Shown here piece by piece: positions 16,776-26,103 of a stretch of 64,000 bases of DNA; position 1 is the first letter of the stretch; each line of letters opens with the position of its first letter. The stretch lies in NCBI RefSeq assembly GCF_042658685.1, contig NZ_JBHSQY010000001.1; one strand, written 5' to 3'. Position numbers and translations under genes: made by a program. The DNA comes from Macrococcoides bohemicum. Lineage in GTDB: Bacteria; Bacillota; Bacilli; Staphylococcales; Staphylococcaceae. The notes under the pieces were generated by a model that saw only the letters and a program-made list of their open reading frames with translations, was not told where the DNA came from and searched no databases.

Positions 16776-17228
16776 TTATTGTTCATTCGGATTGATTCGT
16801 GCAGCCATATTAATGCGTTTCGGTGCCTGTTCAGGTTCTACAACTGCTTTAATATCATTTAATATCATCGTATAATCATTTTGGAAGTCGACAACGCGTC
16901 CCCCATCTAAATATTGATCAAGTCCTTTATGGATAATGATATAGATTGATTCATTTTCTTCTTTATTCGTACATGAAATAATATATTGTGTTAAAGCTTC
17001 AGCGTAATCAACTGGATAGCCGATAAATTCTGAGATTAATCTGACCATAACAACTTGTATTTCTTCTGCGCCAAAGTCATTTTTTTGTGCATAACCATTG
17101 AGTACACCGAAAGTATACGCCACCATTGCCTGATCATCTGCATCACTATGTTCATCGTATACTGGTGATGCTTGTAGTGTATTAGCAACGTTCACTGCAT
17201 ACTGGTACATTGCTTCTAAATCATTCAT
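16776..17228 (-). CDS. Conserved hypothetical protein
   Basis: A 150-residue, mostly helical soluble protein with no motif I can name with confidence. MVAYTFGVLNGYAQKN and the repeated acidic helices slightly recall Imm48-type immunity proteins; that is a guess. The start has GGAGGGATACAA. It is a single gene lying between the tautomerase gene and msrR, with terminators on both sides. Confidence 0.6.
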   Translation of the reverse strand: MNDLEAMYQYAVNVANTLQASPVYDEHSDADDQAMVAYTFGVLNGYAQKNDFGAEEIQVVMVRLISEFIGYPVDYAEALTQYIISCTNKEENESIYIIIHKGLDQYLDGGRVVDFQNDYTMILNDIKAVVEPEQAPKRINMAARINPNEQ

Positions 17229-17293
17229 TTGTATCCCTCCATTTAATTCATAATTTATTTTATCATTGTTATATTATGAATGCATATAATAAA

Positions 17294-17315
17294 AACTCAG
17301 TCTTCTGACTGAGTT
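17294..17315 (-). terminator. Terminator of msrR
   Basis: Hairpin AACTCAGTC-TTCT-GACTGAGTT just after the msrR stop, with a following T-rich stretch. Confidence 0.7.
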
Positions 17316-18256
17316 TATTCCTCTAGGAATTTCTTAATAGCTGTTTTATTTTTCTCTTTATCAATTTCTAATACTGCGCCAGCTTCAGGATAACTCATCT
17401 GAGTAAAGCTATCTTTTACCGGAATGACTAACGTATTTGGATCCTTACTCCCTCTGATTACAAACGAAGTACCTGTTCTGAATATTTCTCCATCTGTCAT
17501 ATCTGTATTGATGTATCCTCTTGCGATACCAGCAAGTTTAGGTGTTTTCAAGATCACTGGAAGACTAACCATTTCTTTCTTTAATGCTCGTATTACTTGC
17601 TGTTGACGTCTAACACGACCAAAATCAGCTTCAGCATCATTTCTGAATCGTGCATAGCCTAATAACTCTTTACCATTTAAATTGTGCTTTCCTTCAGTTA
17701 GTGTTACGCCAATTTTTTCTGACATATCTTTTTCAACATCAATGGGTACACCGTTCGGTGATATTTCATCTACCATTGCAGAAAATCCTTTAAAATCAAC
17801 AATGGCATAATGATCTATATCGATATCAAGATTCTGTTTAATCGTTTGTCTTAATAGTTCCGGTCCACCTAAAGTATAGGCTGTATTAATCTTATAATTT
17901 CTGTAACCTGGTATTTCAGCATAAATATCACGCATCACCGAAATAACTTTCATCTTTTTATTTAAGTAGTTATACTGGCCGATCATGATAGAGTCAGTTC
18001 TCGCAGATCCATCAACCGCTCGGTCCTGTCCTAATATTAATATATTAATCTTTCCATCTTTTTTATTCACACCGTTAAATTCATATTGTTCATGTTTCGG
18101 TGCATGTTTTTCAGCTTGTTTTAAGCCACTTTCATAACTTGATTTTATGTATAAAAAACATCCTAATAAAATACAAATAATAAATAATAATATAAACGGT
18201 AACTTACGAATACGTCGCTTTTTTCGGCGACGTACAGGTGGCGTTTGTCCATCCAT
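17315..18256 (-). CDS. msrR: LytR-CpsA-Psr family wall glycopolymer ligase MsrR
   Basis: A 313-residue LCP protein. A basic cytosolic start (RRRKKRRIRK) precedes one membrane segment (LPFILLFIICILLGCFLYI), then the extracellular LCP domain with NILILGQDRAVDGSARTDSIM, VISVMRDIYAEIP and the arginine-rich ARFRNDAEADFGRVRRQQQ. These enzymes attach wall teichoic acid or other glycopolymers to peptidoglycan. In staphylococci msrR sits next to msrA, as here, which supports the symbol. Confidence 0.88.
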   Translation of the reverse strand: MDGQTPPVRRRKKRRIRKLPFILLFIICILLGCFLYIKSSYESGLKQAEKHAPKHEQYEFNGVNKKDGKINILILGQDRAVDGSARTDSIMIGQYNYLNKKMKVISVMRDIYAEIPGYRNYKINTAYTLGGPELLRQTIKQNLDIDIDHYAIVDFKGFSAMVDEISPNGVPIDVEKDMSEKIGVTLTEGKHNLNGKELLGYARFRNDAEADFGRVRRQQQVIRALKKEMVSLPVILKTPKLAGIARGYINTDMTDGEIFRTGTSFVIRGSKDPNTLVIPVKDSFTQMSYPEAGAVLEIDKEKNKTAIKKFLEE

Positions 18257-18382
18257 AATAAAACACCCTACTTTCCATTCTCCAGTATATTAAACTTATA
18301 AAAAATAAGAATAAATTGCAAGCAAATTCCTATGGTAATTGTACATTATTATCGTAAAATAATTAAAAGGAGGTAGATTGAA

Positions 18383-18892
18383 ATGAAAACGATATATTTT
18401 GCCGGAGGTTGCTTCTGGTGCATGGTAAAACCTTTTGATTCTTTTGATGGTATTGAAAGTGTAAAGAGTGGTTATATGGGTGGACATATTGAAAATCCAA
18501 CCTATGAACAAGTGAAGACAGGTACGACAGATCATCTTGAAGTCGTTGAAATAATTTATGATGATGCTGTATTCTCATTTGATAAATTATTAGAGATATT
18601 CTTTGCTCAAATTGATCCGACAGATGCTTTCGGCCAATATATGGACAGAGGCACACAATATAGAACTGCTGTCTTCTATTCTGATGAAACACAAAAAATG
18701 AAAACAAATGATTACATAGAAAGTATTCAAGATAGGTTTGATAAGCCGATTGTTACTGAAGTTCGTCCCGCTGAAGTATTCTATTTAGCAGAAGATGAAC
18801 ATCAGGATTTCTATAAAAGAAACCCTGAACGTTACAAGCAGGAACAAATTGATCGTGAAAATTACATAAAGACACAAAAAAATCTGAGCTAA
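18383..18892 (+). CDS. msrA: Peptide methionine-S-sulfoxide reductase
   Basis: A 169-residue MsrA. The catalytic GGCFWC motif gives Cys10 and Cys13, and the substrate-pocket sequence GYMGGHIENPTYEQV and the DPTDAFGQYMDRGTQYRTAVFY block are intact. It reduces methionine-S-sulfoxide in proteins as part of oxidative-damage repair. The start follows AAGGAGG. Its stop overlaps the stop of the convergent mprF gene by three bases, within a shared terminator. Confidence 0.95.
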   Translation: MKTIYFAGGCFWCMVKPFDSFDGIESVKSGYMGGHIENPTYEQVKTGTTDHLEVVEIIYDDAVFSFDKLLEIFFAQIDPTDAFGQYMDRGTQYRTAVFYSDETQKMKTNDYIESIQDRFDKPIVTEVRPAEVFYLAEDEHQDFYKRNPERYKQEQIDRENYIKTQKNLS

Positions 18893-18902
18893 CGCTCAGA
18901 TT
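18881..18902. terminator. Shared bidirectional terminator over overlapping stops
   Basis: Hairpin AATCTGAGC-TAAC-GCTCAGATT with T-runs on both strands; both the msrA and mprF stop codons lie in its loop and arm. Confidence 0.85.
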
Positions 18903-21432
18903 TTTTTGATCGATTAATGATTGCATTAATACGAATCATCTGTGTAATGAGTGAACTATCTTTTCGATAAACTAAGTATCTTGATTGCCAGTCAGGGTCA
19001 TACTTCTCCTTATATCGACGTAATCCTTTAAAACTATAAAGTCTTGAGATAGAATCAAATATCTTACCTGCTAGACGTTCTCTATAAAAAGCATGTTTAT
19101 GACTGCCTACATTTGATAGTGGTGCCATTCCCATATTAAATGAATGATAGCCCTTCTCTTTCATTAATAGCATTGTATTTAAGTATAAACCATCCATCAT
19201 CTGGAGTTCATTATCTTTCCAGCGTATCATGTCAACTGAAAATGAATTGTTATAATACGTTGGCATATACGATACAAAGCCAATAATTTCACTATCATTT
19301 CTAATAACTCCGATCGGTGCTTTATTTAAATAATCATGTTTAAACTGGCCTACCGAAAAATTCATTTCGTTACGTCCATTTAACCATTCATTAGAAACTT
19401 CTTGTAATTGAGCAATTAAACAATCATCAAAAGGAGGCTCTAGCACTTCATAGCGATATCCTTCTGTTTCAAATTTATTGACAGTAGCTCGAAATGCGCG
19501 TTTTTTCTTTCCGCTGATCGTAAAGTCTTCAAGTGGAATGACTGCTTCCTCACCTAGTTTAAAGAATATATTTCCGAAATCATGATACATCGGTAACAGA
19601 TGAGATTGAACTTGATAGAATGCGACGTCATAACCGTAATATTCTGTCTTATCATAGAACTGTGTCAGTAAACATTGGAAAGATTCCTTATTCCCTATTG
19701 GATCACCTAAAACGATAATACTATCATTTTTGAATTGGAACATGACAAATGCATCACGATCATCATTCGTAAAAAATAATTTATCACCAGTGAATGCCAG
19801 ATGACTCACAAAATTTCCGCCATACGTCTGAATAATTTTGTCTATCTCCTCTGTTGACATTTGCATATCAATTTTAGTTTTAAATTTTTTATTGAAGAGA
19901 TAAGAGAGTGTAAACGTCACACCTGCAAATAATACGATTAAAAGCAGGAAATAATATTTTAGTAAGTTACTATCGAAATCAATATTTTCTGAGCGAATCA
20001 AATCTTCTAATTGTAATGAAAGTAACCATCCGTTGATTGATAATAAAACGATTGATGAAAGAATGGTTAATCCTGCTCTTTTTAATGTTATTGGTCTTCT
20101 AATCGAACTTACATTCCGATTGCCGATAAACAATAGTATTAACACAATAAATAGCCAGATATAAATGAGAAAGTTTCCATATGTCAGATATACGACAATC
20201 AGTAAAATACTTACTGCGACCATACTCATTACATGCGAGCGTCTTGTGTCATACATAATACCCTTAGCATTAATGATTAATAACAGCGCAGCCACTCCAT
20301 ATAATGCGGCTAGAAATAAATACGTATTATGTTTCACATCATAGATAGCTTCTATGATTACTAAACCGTTACTTAAAAATAATAAGAGACCCGTAATACC
20401 TACAATAACCCCTAATGCAATTGCCGGAAGTTTTACAATTAAGTCACGTAAAATGCTTAAAAACAAATTACTTGTCTCAATTGCTGGACCAACATATTTA
20501 TGATCTTCAAACCGATCTTCAAATTGTTTTCTCGCCACACCTCTATACTCGAAAGTCGATAATGCAAGTGCAAGCAGGAATGGTACAAAGTAATAAACTA
20601 CGCGATAAATAAGTAAAGTAAGTAATACTTGTTCTTCTGTAATTCCAATGGCTTTAAAACCTACAAGAATCATTAAGTCAAATGCACCAAATCCACCTGG
20701 TACGAGTGATATTAATCCTGCTAAAGCTGCTACAACAAATATGCCGATGACAACCGCAAATGGTACGGGATTACCAATACATTTAAAGATTAAGTACATT
20801 ACGCCACTTGCTGCAATCCACTCCATTGCAGAGACTAGAGTAAATTTTAATCCTAATAATTTATCCTGATTGACCGGTTTTATAAATGTATATACTAAAA
20901 ACACGGGTAAGAACAAAGCAGTGATAAATAATGCAATGTTATACCATGGGTAGTGATCAAAGGCATGCGTATTATTAAATAAATTGAATATGATACCTAG
21001 ACTTAAAATGCTCATTCCTGAAATCATTGATAATAACAATAAGGAGATTGCTTTAACTAAAGTTCTTTCGTCATCAGCATAATTTCTATAAACTAGTAAT
21101 CGCAGTCCAGCACCAATTATGCCTCCGAATCCAATTACAGCGTTTAATGCATTCGCTATAAAACTTGTGTTCAATAACTTTTTCTTAGGAATTGATAAAT
21201 TTAAATTTTTAGCCAATACAAAGTCATATAACGATAACAACATTACAGCTAAAAACCCTGATATAATCAGACCAGCGAGTTCATAAGATTGCAACGATTT
21301 AAACGCAATATAGGTTGCTTTATAATCAATAGATGATAATTCACCGATTAATTTATAAAAAATAAAAACAAATAGTAAAGCTATAAATAATATTTTTAGT
21401 TTGTTTTGGTGGTTATTTAAAAATGTTTTCAT
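18889..21432 (-). CDS. mprF: Phosphatidylglycerol lysyltransferase/flippase
   Basis: An 847-residue membrane protein of full family length. The first 500 residues carry about 14 hydrophobic segments (the flippase part, including VPGGFGAFDLMILVGFKAIG); the rest is the cytosolic DUF2156/GNAT-like lysyl-transferase (AFTGDKLFFTNDDRDAFVMF, VNKFETEGYRYEVLEPPFDD, MGMAPLSNVGSH). It transfers lysine from Lys-tRNA to phosphatidylglycerol and flips the product outward, lowering surface charge and sensitivity to cationic peptides and daptomycin. It is a single gene convergent with msrA. Confidence 0.95.
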   Translation of the reverse strand: MKTFLNNHQNKLKILFIALLFVFIFYKLIGELSSIDYKATYIAFKSLQSYELAGLIISGFLAVMLLSLYDFVLAKNLNLSIPKKKLLNTSFIANALNAVIGFGGIIGAGLRLLVYRNYADDERTLVKAISLLLLSMISGMSILSLGIIFNLFNNTHAFDHYPWYNIALFITALFLPVFLVYTFIKPVNQDKLLGLKFTLVSAMEWIAASGVMYLIFKCIGNPVPFAVVIGIFVVAALAGLISLVPGGFGAFDLMILVGFKAIGITEEQVLLTLLIYRVVYYFVPFLLALALSTFEYRGVARKQFEDRFEDHKYVGPAIETSNLFLSILRDLIVKLPAIALGVIVGITGLLLFLSNGLVIIEAIYDVKHNTYLFLAALYGVAALLLIINAKGIMYDTRRSHVMSMVAVSILLIVVYLTYGNFLIYIWLFIVLILLFIGNRNVSSIRRPITLKRAGLTILSSIVLLSINGWLLSLQLEDLIRSENIDFDSNLLKYYFLLLIVLFAGVTFTLSYLFNKKFKTKIDMQMSTEEIDKIIQTYGGNFVSHLAFTGDKLFFTNDDRDAFVMFQFKNDSIIVLGDPIGNKESFQCLLTQFYDKTEYYGYDVAFYQVQSHLLPMYHDFGNIFFKLGEEAVIPLEDFTISGKKKRAFRATVNKFETEGYRYEVLEPPFDDCLIAQLQEVSNEWLNGRNEMNFSVGQFKHDYLNKAPIGVIRNDSEIIGFVSYMPTYYNNSFSVDMIRWKDNELQMMDGLYLNTMLLMKEKGYHSFNMGMAPLSNVGSHKHAFYRERLAGKIFDSISRLYSFKGLRRYKEKYDPDWQSRYLVYRKDSSLITQMIRINAIINRSKKSER

Positions 21433-21532
21433 ACTTACCCACTTTCTATGTTAAAAAATGTATTTAAATATTGTTTATGTAAAAAAAGATAATACTATTG
21501 TACATGTAAATAACATTTTTGCAAAATCACAA

Positions 21533-21566
21533 AAAATGAAGCATAAACAAGAGTTATGCTTCATTT
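21533..21566. terminator. Terminator overlapping the end of the AI-2E-family gene
   Basis: Hairpin ATGAAGCATAA / TTATGCTTCAT with T-runs on both sides; the last codons and stop of the minus-strand gene (NEA-stop) lie in one arm. Confidence 0.8.
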
Positions 21567-22711
21567 TTATTTATCTCATATGGACCATGTGCATCCTGAA
21601 AATATTTATTATATCGTATTTTAAATTTATGGAAGAAAAATTGTACTAAAACTTTCATAATTGCGTATAGCGGAATACCAAGAATAACACCGATTATACC
21701 CAACATATTCCCGGCACATAGCAGAACGAAGATAATTGTAAGTGGATGAATCTTCATCGTTTTACCCATAATACTTGGTGAAATAAAATGACCTTCTAAA
21801 AATTGTACTGCCATCCACACAACAGCTAACTTCAATAGCATAAGTGGTGAGTCAACAAGTGCGATGATGATTGCCGGACTGATGGCAATCATCGGTCCTA
21901 AATAAGGCACAACACTTGTAACTGCAGCAATACACGCTAAGATAAGTGCATATTCCAGTCCTATAATTTTATAACCGATAAACAGTAACACTCCTATACA
22001 AAAAGCAACAATCATTTGTCCCTGAATATATGAACCAACCTGGACATTCATCTTCTCCAGAATTTCATTGAAATCACTGCGATAGCGTGGGGGTAATAAT
22101 TTGATCAAATAGCTTTTAAATTGTTTACCGTCTTTAAGTAAAAAGAATAATACAAAAGGAAATGTCATAATTACCACTGCTACACTAGCAATTGTGCCGA
22201 TAATAGATTTTAAACGAGATGAAAAGCTACCAAGATAATCTCCTACTTTATTAGGAAGATCGCTTAAGTTCGTGTTCACCCACTTTTGAATGTCCTGCAT
22301 ATATGGAGCAATACGTGAATTAGATGCAATATCATTAAACTTATTAAGGATATGTTTCATATAATCCGGAAAGTTTGCTACAAGACTTAGTATTTGCTGT
22401 TCTATTAAAGGTATTAATACAGTAATAAGTATTGTGAAAACACCGATAATTAATAAAAACAAAATAATAATCGCATAAAATCTTTTGACCCTATTGCGTT
22501 CCAGTAAATCTACGATTGGATTTAATAGATAAAAAAGTACAAAAGCTAAAATGACTGGGCCAATAATCGTATTAAAGATAATTAGAAGTGGTTTAAATAC
22601 AAATGATACTTTAGCAAAAACAAAGATTAATATCCCTACTAAAATAAGGACACATAATGAAAAGATGAGATTTTTTCCACCTAAAAAACGCATAAATCGA
22701 TTATCCTGCAT
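21554..22711 (-). CDS. AI-2E family transporter
   Basis: A 385-residue membrane protein of the AI-2E/UPF0118 (PerM) family, with about eight hydrophobic segments and a soluble stretch near residues 120-190. Landmarks are LNPIVDLLER in the first part and GQMIVAFCIGVLLFIGY, VPYLGPMIAISPA and the LEGHFISPSIMGKTMKIHPLTIIF block near the end. Members have been linked to autoinducer-2 export or to Na+(K+)/H+ antiport; the role here is unknown. The start follows AAGGAGG. Confidence 0.88.
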   Translation of the reverse strand: MQDNRFMRFLGGKNLIFSLCVLILVGILIFVFAKVSFVFKPLLIIFNTIIGPVILAFVLFYLLNPIVDLLERNRVKRFYAIIILFLLIIGVFTILITVLIPLIEQQILSLVANFPDYMKHILNKFNDIASNSRIAPYMQDIQKWVNTNLSDLPNKVGDYLGSFSSRLKSIIGTIASVAVVIMTFPFVLFFLLKDGKQFKSYLIKLLPPRYRSDFNEILEKMNVQVGSYIQGQMIVAFCIGVLLFIGYKIIGLEYALILACIAAVTSVVPYLGPMIAISPAIIIALVDSPLMLLKLAVVWMAVQFLEGHFISPSIMGKTMKIHPLTIIFVLLCAGNMLGIIGVILGIPLYAIMKVLVQFFFHKFKIRYNKYFQDAHGPYEINKNEA

Positions 22712-22839
22712 AGTTTGTTTCCTCCTTATTTTTTTTATTTTGATTTTAACAAATAAATCAAGGTTTACATAATCAAGTTATTGTATTCTAAAAGTGTGAA
22801 TATCATATCAAATTTAAACATAATTATCATAAAAAAGCA

Positions 22840-22871
22840 AATTAGGGACTAGCGCATGCTAGTCCCTAATT
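22840..22871 (-). terminator. Terminator of the glucose PTS gene
   Basis: Perfect hairpin AATTAGGGACTAGC-GCAT-complement, followed on the minus strand by a T-rich run, 12 bases after the stop. Confidence 0.85.
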
Positions 22872-22882
22872 GTACTAAATGA

Positions 22883-24937
22883 TTATTTGATATCTAAAAT
22901 TGCATCTCCTGCAACTGTGTGACCATAATTAATATTGTGCATTGATTTATCAGTTAAGTTTGTAAATATGATTGGTGTGATATCGCTATCAGCATTTGCA
23001 CGAATATAGTCTAAATCTACTTTTAATAAAGATTGACCTTTCGTTACATGATCGCCAGGTTTAACTAACATTTCAAAACCTGCACCTTTCAATCCGACTG
23101 TTTCTAATCCGAAATGAATTAGGACTTCAATACCATCATTACTTTCAAGACCAAGAGCGTGTTTTGTCGGGAAGTCCATCTTAACCTCACCGTCAAATGG
23201 TGCAACAACTAATCCTTCTTCAGGTTTAATCGCTACTCCGTCACCCATCATTTTTTGACTGAAAACTTGATCAGGAACCGTTGAAAGCTCTACAACTTCA
23301 CCAGTAATTGGTGCAAAAATTGTTGATGCATTATTTGTTGAAGCATTTGATGTTGCAGGAACAGCTTCTATTATTTCCTCTGCTTTTACAGCACCTGGAT
23401 CTTCGATATGCACTTGTTCTGGACGCGTAACTTCACCAGACATAATACGTGCCATTTCATGTTTAATCTGATCTGACTTTGGACCAAAGATAGCCTGCAT
23501 GTTATTACCAACTTCTAATACACCTGCAGCACCTAAAGCTTTTAATTCTGGAACATCAACTTTAGATTTATCTTTAACTTCAACACGAAGACGTGTAATA
23601 CATGCATCTAAATGTTTAATATTTTCTTTACCACCCATTGCATCTAACACACTGAAAGGTAATTCATCATTAGAAGTTACTTTATTCACAACCTCTTCAT
23701 CTTCTCTACCAGGTGTTTTTAGATTCAATTTTACAATAAAGAATCTAAATACTGAGTAGTAAATAACTGCATATACTAATCCCACAGGAATTACTAACCA
23801 CCAAGGTGTTCTTCCTTGTAAAATACCGAAAGTGAAGAAATCAATAAATCCTCCTGAGAACGTATAACCTAAATGTAAATCCATTAAATACAAGATTAAG
23901 AATGATAATCCATCTAATACTGCATGAATAAAAAATAATACTGGTGCAACAAATAAAAATGAAAATTCTAATGGCTCAGTAATACCTGTTAAGAAAGATG
24001 TTAAGGCTGCAGACGCCATTAAACCACCAACGAATTTTTTCTTTTCCGGTTTAGCAGTATGATATATTGCTAAAGCTGCTGCTGGTAAACCAAACATCAT
24101 GACTGGGAATTCACCCTGCATAAATGCACCTGCTGTTAATGGGACTTTATCTTGAATTTGAGCCATGAAAATATTTAAATCACCATGAACAACTTTTCCT
24201 GCTGCATTTGTATATGTTCCAAATTCGAACCAGAATGGTGCATGGAAGATATGATGAAGACCAAATGGAATAAGTAATCGTTTAATCATACCAAATGCGA
24301 AGACTGCTAATGCTTTATTTTCTTCCATTAAGTAAAGTGATAAGCTATTCATTCCACTTTGTATTGCCGGCCAAATAAAGAACATTGCAATCCCTAGTAT
24401 AAAAGCACTAAAAGCTGTAACGATTGGTACAAAGCGTTTTCCGGCAAAAAATCCTAAAAATGGCGGTAGTTGAATATTATAAAATTTATTGTATGCCCAA
24501 GCAGCTAAAATACCAATAATAATACCACCAAACACACCTGTTTGTAATGTTGGAATACCTAATACAGTAGCATAACCAGGACTAGAACCAACATTTTCAG
24601 CATTAATGCCTCCAATTTGTCCCATTGTAACGTTTAACACTAAGTAACCAACGAATGCTGCTATAGCTGCAACACCGTCACCACCAGCTAAACCAACAGC
24701 TACCCCGAGTGCAAAGAGCAGTGGCAAGTTATCAAAAATAATTCCACCTGCGGCTTGTAACATCGAAGCAACTTTGACGATAATGTCATTGCTTAAAAAC
24801 GGGAAAAAATCAACTAATGATTCAGTTTGTAGAGCAGCACCGATACCTAGAAGTAAACCGGCTGCTGGCAAGATTGCTACCGGTAACATCAATGCTTTAC
24901 CGATACGTTGTAATTGACCGAATAACGTTTTGAACAT
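22883..24937 (-). CDS. ptsG: Glucose-specific PTS transporter, IICBA
   Basis: A 684-residue fused permease: an IIC membrane domain up to about residue 400 (FGQLQRIGKALMLPVAILP, GLHHIFHAPFWFE, GITEPLEFSFLF), a IIB domain with the phospho-cysteine in HLDACITRLRVEV, a linker rich in Ala/Thr/Asn, then IIA with APITGEVVELS and the active His in LIHFGLETVGLKG. It takes up and phosphorylates glucose. It is preceded by a RAT/terminator pair and by glcT, so expression should depend on GlcT antitermination. Staphylococci may call such genes glcA, glcB or ptsG. Confidence 0.93.
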   Translation of the reverse strand: MFKTLFGQLQRIGKALMLPVAILPAAGLLLGIGAALQTESLVDFFPFLSNDIIVKVASMLQAAGGIIFDNLPLLFALGVAVGLAGGDGVAAIAAFVGYLVLNVTMGQIGGINAENVGSSPGYATVLGIPTLQTGVFGGIIIGILAAWAYNKFYNIQLPPFLGFFAGKRFVPIVTAFSAFILGIAMFFIWPAIQSGMNSLSLYLMEENKALAVFAFGMIKRLLIPFGLHHIFHAPFWFEFGTYTNAAGKVVHGDLNIFMAQIQDKVPLTAGAFMQGEFPVMMFGLPAAALAIYHTAKPEKKKFVGGLMASAALTSFLTGITEPLEFSFLFVAPVLFFIHAVLDGLSFLILYLMDLHLGYTFSGGFIDFFTFGILQGRTPWWLVIPVGLVYAVIYYSVFRFFIVKLNLKTPGREDEEVVNKVTSNDELPFSVLDAMGGKENIKHLDACITRLRVEVKDKSKVDVPELKALGAAGVLEVGNNMQAIFGPKSDQIKHEMARIMSGEVTRPEQVHIEDPGAVKAEEIIEAVPATSNASTNNASTIFAPITGEVVELSTVPDQVFSQKMMGDGVAIKPEEGLVVAPFDGEVKMDFPTKHALGLESNDGIEVLIHFGLETVGLKGAGFEMLVKPGDHVTKGQSLLKVDLDYIRANADSDITPIIFTNLTDKSMHNINYGHTVAGDAILDIK

Positions 24938-25062
24938 ATTTTTTTCCTCCTAAAATGTTTTGTTTAGATTGTTATAGACTATGTAAAAAATATAATGAAT
25001 ACAAGTCTACATGCATCATCAAAGCTACATACATATTCACAAAATACAAAGCAAACAAAAAA

Positions 25063-25108
25063 GGCATGAGTATATACTGGTCCCTTTGTACCAGTAATAA
25101 CTCATGCC
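25063..25108 (-). terminator. GlcT-controlled terminator in the ptsG leader
   Basis: On the minus strand GGCATGAGT...ACTGGT pairs with ACCAGT...ACTCATGCC and is followed by six T's. Its 5' arm is shared with the RAT sequence, the classic exclusive pairing of BglG/GlcT-type antitermination. Confidence 0.85.
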
Positions 25109-25124
25109 TGCTTTATCAGTTACA
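25095..25124 (-). promoter_or_regulatory. Ribonucleic antiterminator (RAT) for GlcT
   Basis: The minus strand reads GTAACTGATAAAGCAGGCAT and continues into GAGTTATTA, closely following the RAT pattern known from sacB/ptsG leaders. It overlaps both the glcT stop codon and the 5' arm of the terminator. Confidence 0.8.
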
Positions 25125-25974
25125 CGTTATCTACTTCAGTATTAAATGCTTGAATATGCATTGTAAGATATACAAGCTCTGATTCATAAACAGACTTGTT
25201 TAAATGCGTCTGCATCATCTTAACAATCTTTACAGCCGTATTGTAACACATTGGATATTGAACTTTCAATAGGTTTTCTAATTTTTTTTGTTCAGGCATA
25301 CGTTCATCTGCCATCACACGTTGTACTGCAAAACTAATATGTCTAACAAATCTTGAATAAGCAATAGAATCCTTATCAATATTTACTTTCAAATCCTGTT
25401 CTATCATATGAATCGCTTTTGTAATGACTTCTGCCATCATATTCATATCACGAAGTGAATGATTATTTACGGAAGAATGAATATGTAATGCAATAAATCC
25501 TACTTCAGTTCTAGGAAAATTAACCTGAAGTCTATCATTTAACATTTGAACAACTTGTTCAGCAATTAAAAATTCTCTCTGATATAATGCTTCTGTTTCT
25601 TTCAAAAATGGATTTGCAACAAAAATACCATCTTTATAACGTTTTAAAGCAAATATGATATGATCTGTTAGTGATAAAATGATTTTATCGTCCATTTGTC
25701 CATCTGTTCGCTTATCAATAAATTCCACAATCTCGATTACTGTTGCAATGACATGGTCATCTGTTAACGTCATTAAATCTTTATAGCGTTCTTGTTCCTG
25801 TTCAGTTTTAAGTTCGAACATTTTTTCTATTTTATTTAGATCCTGATCACTTATTGTATGTCCGGCTTTCTTATTGAAGCCTATACCTTTACCGATCAAT
25901 ACAACTTCTTTATTATTTTTAAGCGCAATTAATACGTTATTATTCAGAACTTTATCGACAATATATTGTCCCAT
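25120..25974 (-). CDS. glcT: Transcription antiterminator of the glucose PTS (BglG/SacY family)
   Basis: A 284-residue protein with the RNA-binding CAT domain first (IVDKVLNNNVLIALKNNKEV, GKGIGFNKKAGH), then two PRD domains whose regulatory histidines are seen in LSLTDHIIFALKRYKDG, FIALHIHSS and SRFVRHISFAVQR. Without glucose the EIIB domain phosphorylates PRD1 and inactivates it; with glucose it binds the RAT and lets ptsG be read. It lies directly upstream of ptsG, and its stop codon is inside the RAT. Confidence 0.93.
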   Translation of the reverse strand: MGQYIVDKVLNNNVLIALKNNKEVVLIGKGIGFNKKAGHTISDQDLNKIEKMFELKTEQEQERYKDLMTLTDDHVIATVIEIVEFIDKRTDGQMDDKIILSLTDHIIFALKRYKDGIFVANPFLKETEALYQREFLIAEQVVQMLNDRLQVNFPRTEVGFIALHIHSSVNNHSLRDMNMMAEVITKAIHMIEQDLKVNIDKDSIAYSRFVRHISFAVQRVMADERMPEQKKLENLLKVQYPMCYNTAVKIVKMMQTHLNKSVYESELVYLTMHIQAFNTEVDNV

Positions 25975-26103
25975 ATTAAATACCTCATTCCAAAGACCTA
26001 TGTGTTCAATTTAGTTACATGGTAAAATAATGATAGCTACATAAATAGCAGCTATATTAAATATAGTGAAACTTAATATTAAATAAAAATTGGAGGGATT
26101 AAG

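Noticed and set aside
18296..18707. Two minus-strand frames opposite msrA
   Set aside because: They are shadows of msrA; the plus-strand protein has the full GCFWC family signature.
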